Part shown: positions 63,313 to 64,000 of the stretch, in pieces
How positions within the stretch are numbered: the first letter of the stretch is position 1
Layout: every line of letters starts with the position of its first letter
Source: Alphaproteobacteria bacterium
GTDB lineage: Bacteria > Pseudomonadota > Alphaproteobacteria > GCA-2731375
Length of the DNA stretch: 64,000 nt
NCBI GenBank assembly: GCA_016776605.1
Contig: JADHTB010000003.1
Span: 248,001 to 312,000 of the forward strand
Reading direction: 5' to 3'
Made by a program: the position numbers and the translations under genes
Notes under the pieces: generated by a model
Told to the model about the DNA's origin: nothing
Databases searched by the model: none
Seen by the model: the letters and a program-made list of their open reading frames with translations, nothing else

Positions 63313-64000
63313 AGCAGTGGTGGCCAGGGTTTCAAAGACATCGCCTTGCGGTGCCGCGCCTAAAACATGACGGCGGTGCCATAGGGCATAGAACAGCAAG
63401 GTCCAGGCGGCGAAACCCTCGCGCTTGCCGCCCTTTTGAAACAACGCGGCGACCCGGTCGGGTTTGGCGATGGCCTCGATTCCAGGCTGTGCGGCGACCA
63501 GGGGGCCCAGTTCAGAGCCCCGACCGCGAATCCATTCCGCCACCGGTACCGTGAAGCCATGTTTGCGGTCAAATGGTTTGGCCACCGGGTTCGCGTTGGC
63601 AAGCCAGCGGCGCAACAGATACTTGCCCTGGCCGTCGCGCAATTTCAATACATCCGGCAGGCGATAGGCAAAATCCGCCACCTTCGGGTCCAGAAATGGC
63701 GTCCGTCCTTCCACCCCGTGGGCCATCAGGCAACGGTCCAGCTTGATCAGCAGATCATTCGGCAGCCAGGCCGCGCAGTCGATGGCCTGGGCCAGCTGCA
63801 AGCGGCTCAGATCGGCGGCGCCCAGAGTGCTTTCGGCGGCACGGATGCCATCCCGCCAGCTATCCGAGGACTCGCGCAAGACTCTCAGGCGGTCGAAGCG
63901 GCCGGTCCGGCGCATGGTGCGCGGCCCGCCCACCCACCAGGGCCGCTGGGCATCGCGGTACCGGCCATAGCCGGCGAACAATTCATCCCCGCCTTCACCG
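63310..64000 (-). CDS. asnB: Asparagine synthase (glutamine-hydrolysing), C-terminal part
   Basis: Open to the right window edge; 230 codons visible, so the N-terminal glutaminase domain lies outside. The synthetase domain shows GEGGDELFAGY (the ATP-pyrophosphatase segment) at the right edge and LLIKLDRCLMAHGVEGRTPFLD (split), the conserved aspartate-binding region, then KYLLRRW near residue 150. Its family includes true asparagine synthases and asnB-like capsule or exopolysaccharide-associated enzymes; the visible part does not separate them. Stop lies in the inverted-repeat element. Confidence 0.9.
   Translation of the reverse strand, partial: GEGGDELFAGYGRYRDAQRPWWVGGPRTMRRTGRFDRLRVLRESSDSWRDGIRAAESTLGAADLSRLQLAQAIDCAAWLPNDLLIKLDRCLMAHGVEGRTPFLDPKVADFAYRLPDVLKLRDGQGKYLLRRWLANANPVAKPFDRKHGFTVPVAEWIRGRGSELGPLVAAQPGIEAIAKPDRVAALFQKGGKREGFAAWTLLFYALWHRRHVLGAAPQGDVFETLATTA

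Noticed and set aside
1..64000. CRISPR arrays, tRNA, rRNA, phage or complete IS elements
   Set aside because: No regularly spaced repeats, cloverleaf candidates, rRNA-like blocks or transposase frames were seen; the dispersed repeats are structured, not CRISPR-like.

Overview
The window looks like chromosome from an alphaproteobacterium, probably of the Rhodospirillales type. The base is the gene content: two PAS_5-type single-domain proteins, a DUF1489 protein, a HIG1-like twin-helix membrane protein next to a PduO-type cobalamin adenosyltransferase and etfBA, a SoeABC-like operon, and GC-rich genes with tight ATGA overlaps. The assignment is inference; there is no rRNA or other marker in the window. 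I saw no tRNA, rRNA, CRISPR array or phage gene.

Layout. 1-9.6 kb: a superfamily II helicase cut by the window edge, an EmrB-type exporter, then a leftward run of MFS transporter, acyl-CoA ligase, methyltransferase and membrane protein with a spermidine-synthase domain. 10-15.2 kb: rightward small enzymes (GST, thioesterase, DUF2062), speD without an adjacent speE, a 76-residue protein and an RhlE-type RNA helicase. 15.3-24.1 kb: PAS_5 protein, DUF1489/SLC13 pair, beta-lactamase-fold hydrolase, pyrF, two ferredoxin-like-fold small proteins, CoA-transferase, tandem-DUF427 protein, acyl-CoA dehydrogenase. 24.1-33.5 kb: arsJ with its partner GAPDH (arsenate detoxification), transcribed away from a GrdB/PrdB-like gene that has an in-frame UGA and a SECIS-like hairpin, an MFS gene, and soeABC (sulfite oxidation). 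33.5-43.4 kb: alpha/beta hydrolase and TetR regulator around a two-site operator, crotonase, fhs, M20 deacetylase and an RND pump with adaptor. 43.6-57.4 kb: DUF3179, PAS_5, flavin reductase, GST, MFS, cobalamin adenosyltransferase, etfBA, 3-hydroxyacyl-CoA dehydrogenase, MscS, MFS, M20 amidohydrolase. 57.7-64 kb: two more M20 enzymes, an SH3 protein, a 2-hydroxyacid dehydrogenase, a nucleoside hydrolase and the C-terminal part of an asparagine synthase.

Together the genes suggest a heterotroph that oxidises acyl-CoA or alicyclic acids (ligase, acyl-CoA dehydrogenase, crotonase, 3-hydroxyacyl-CoA dehydrogenase, electron-transfer flavoprotein), salvages amide and carbamoyl nitrogen (several M20 enzymes), oxidises sulfite, and exports arsenate and drugs.

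Two signals stand out. (1) The reading frame 26623-27495 is continuous only if TGA at 27103-27105 is read as selenocysteine; it sits in a U-x-x-C-x4-C motif and is followed at the right distance by a perfect 7-bp hairpin. (2) A family of structured intergenic elements, most exactly 103 bp long, starts with TAGAGC and ends with GCTCTA. Their stems are kept by compensatory changes, and in many copies the terminal TAG is the stop codon of the neighbouring gene. This fits MITE-like insertion at TA dinucleotides, with the element's first G turning an interrupted stop codon back into TAG. A second, unrelated element at 63172-63312 does the same for two convergent genes at once.
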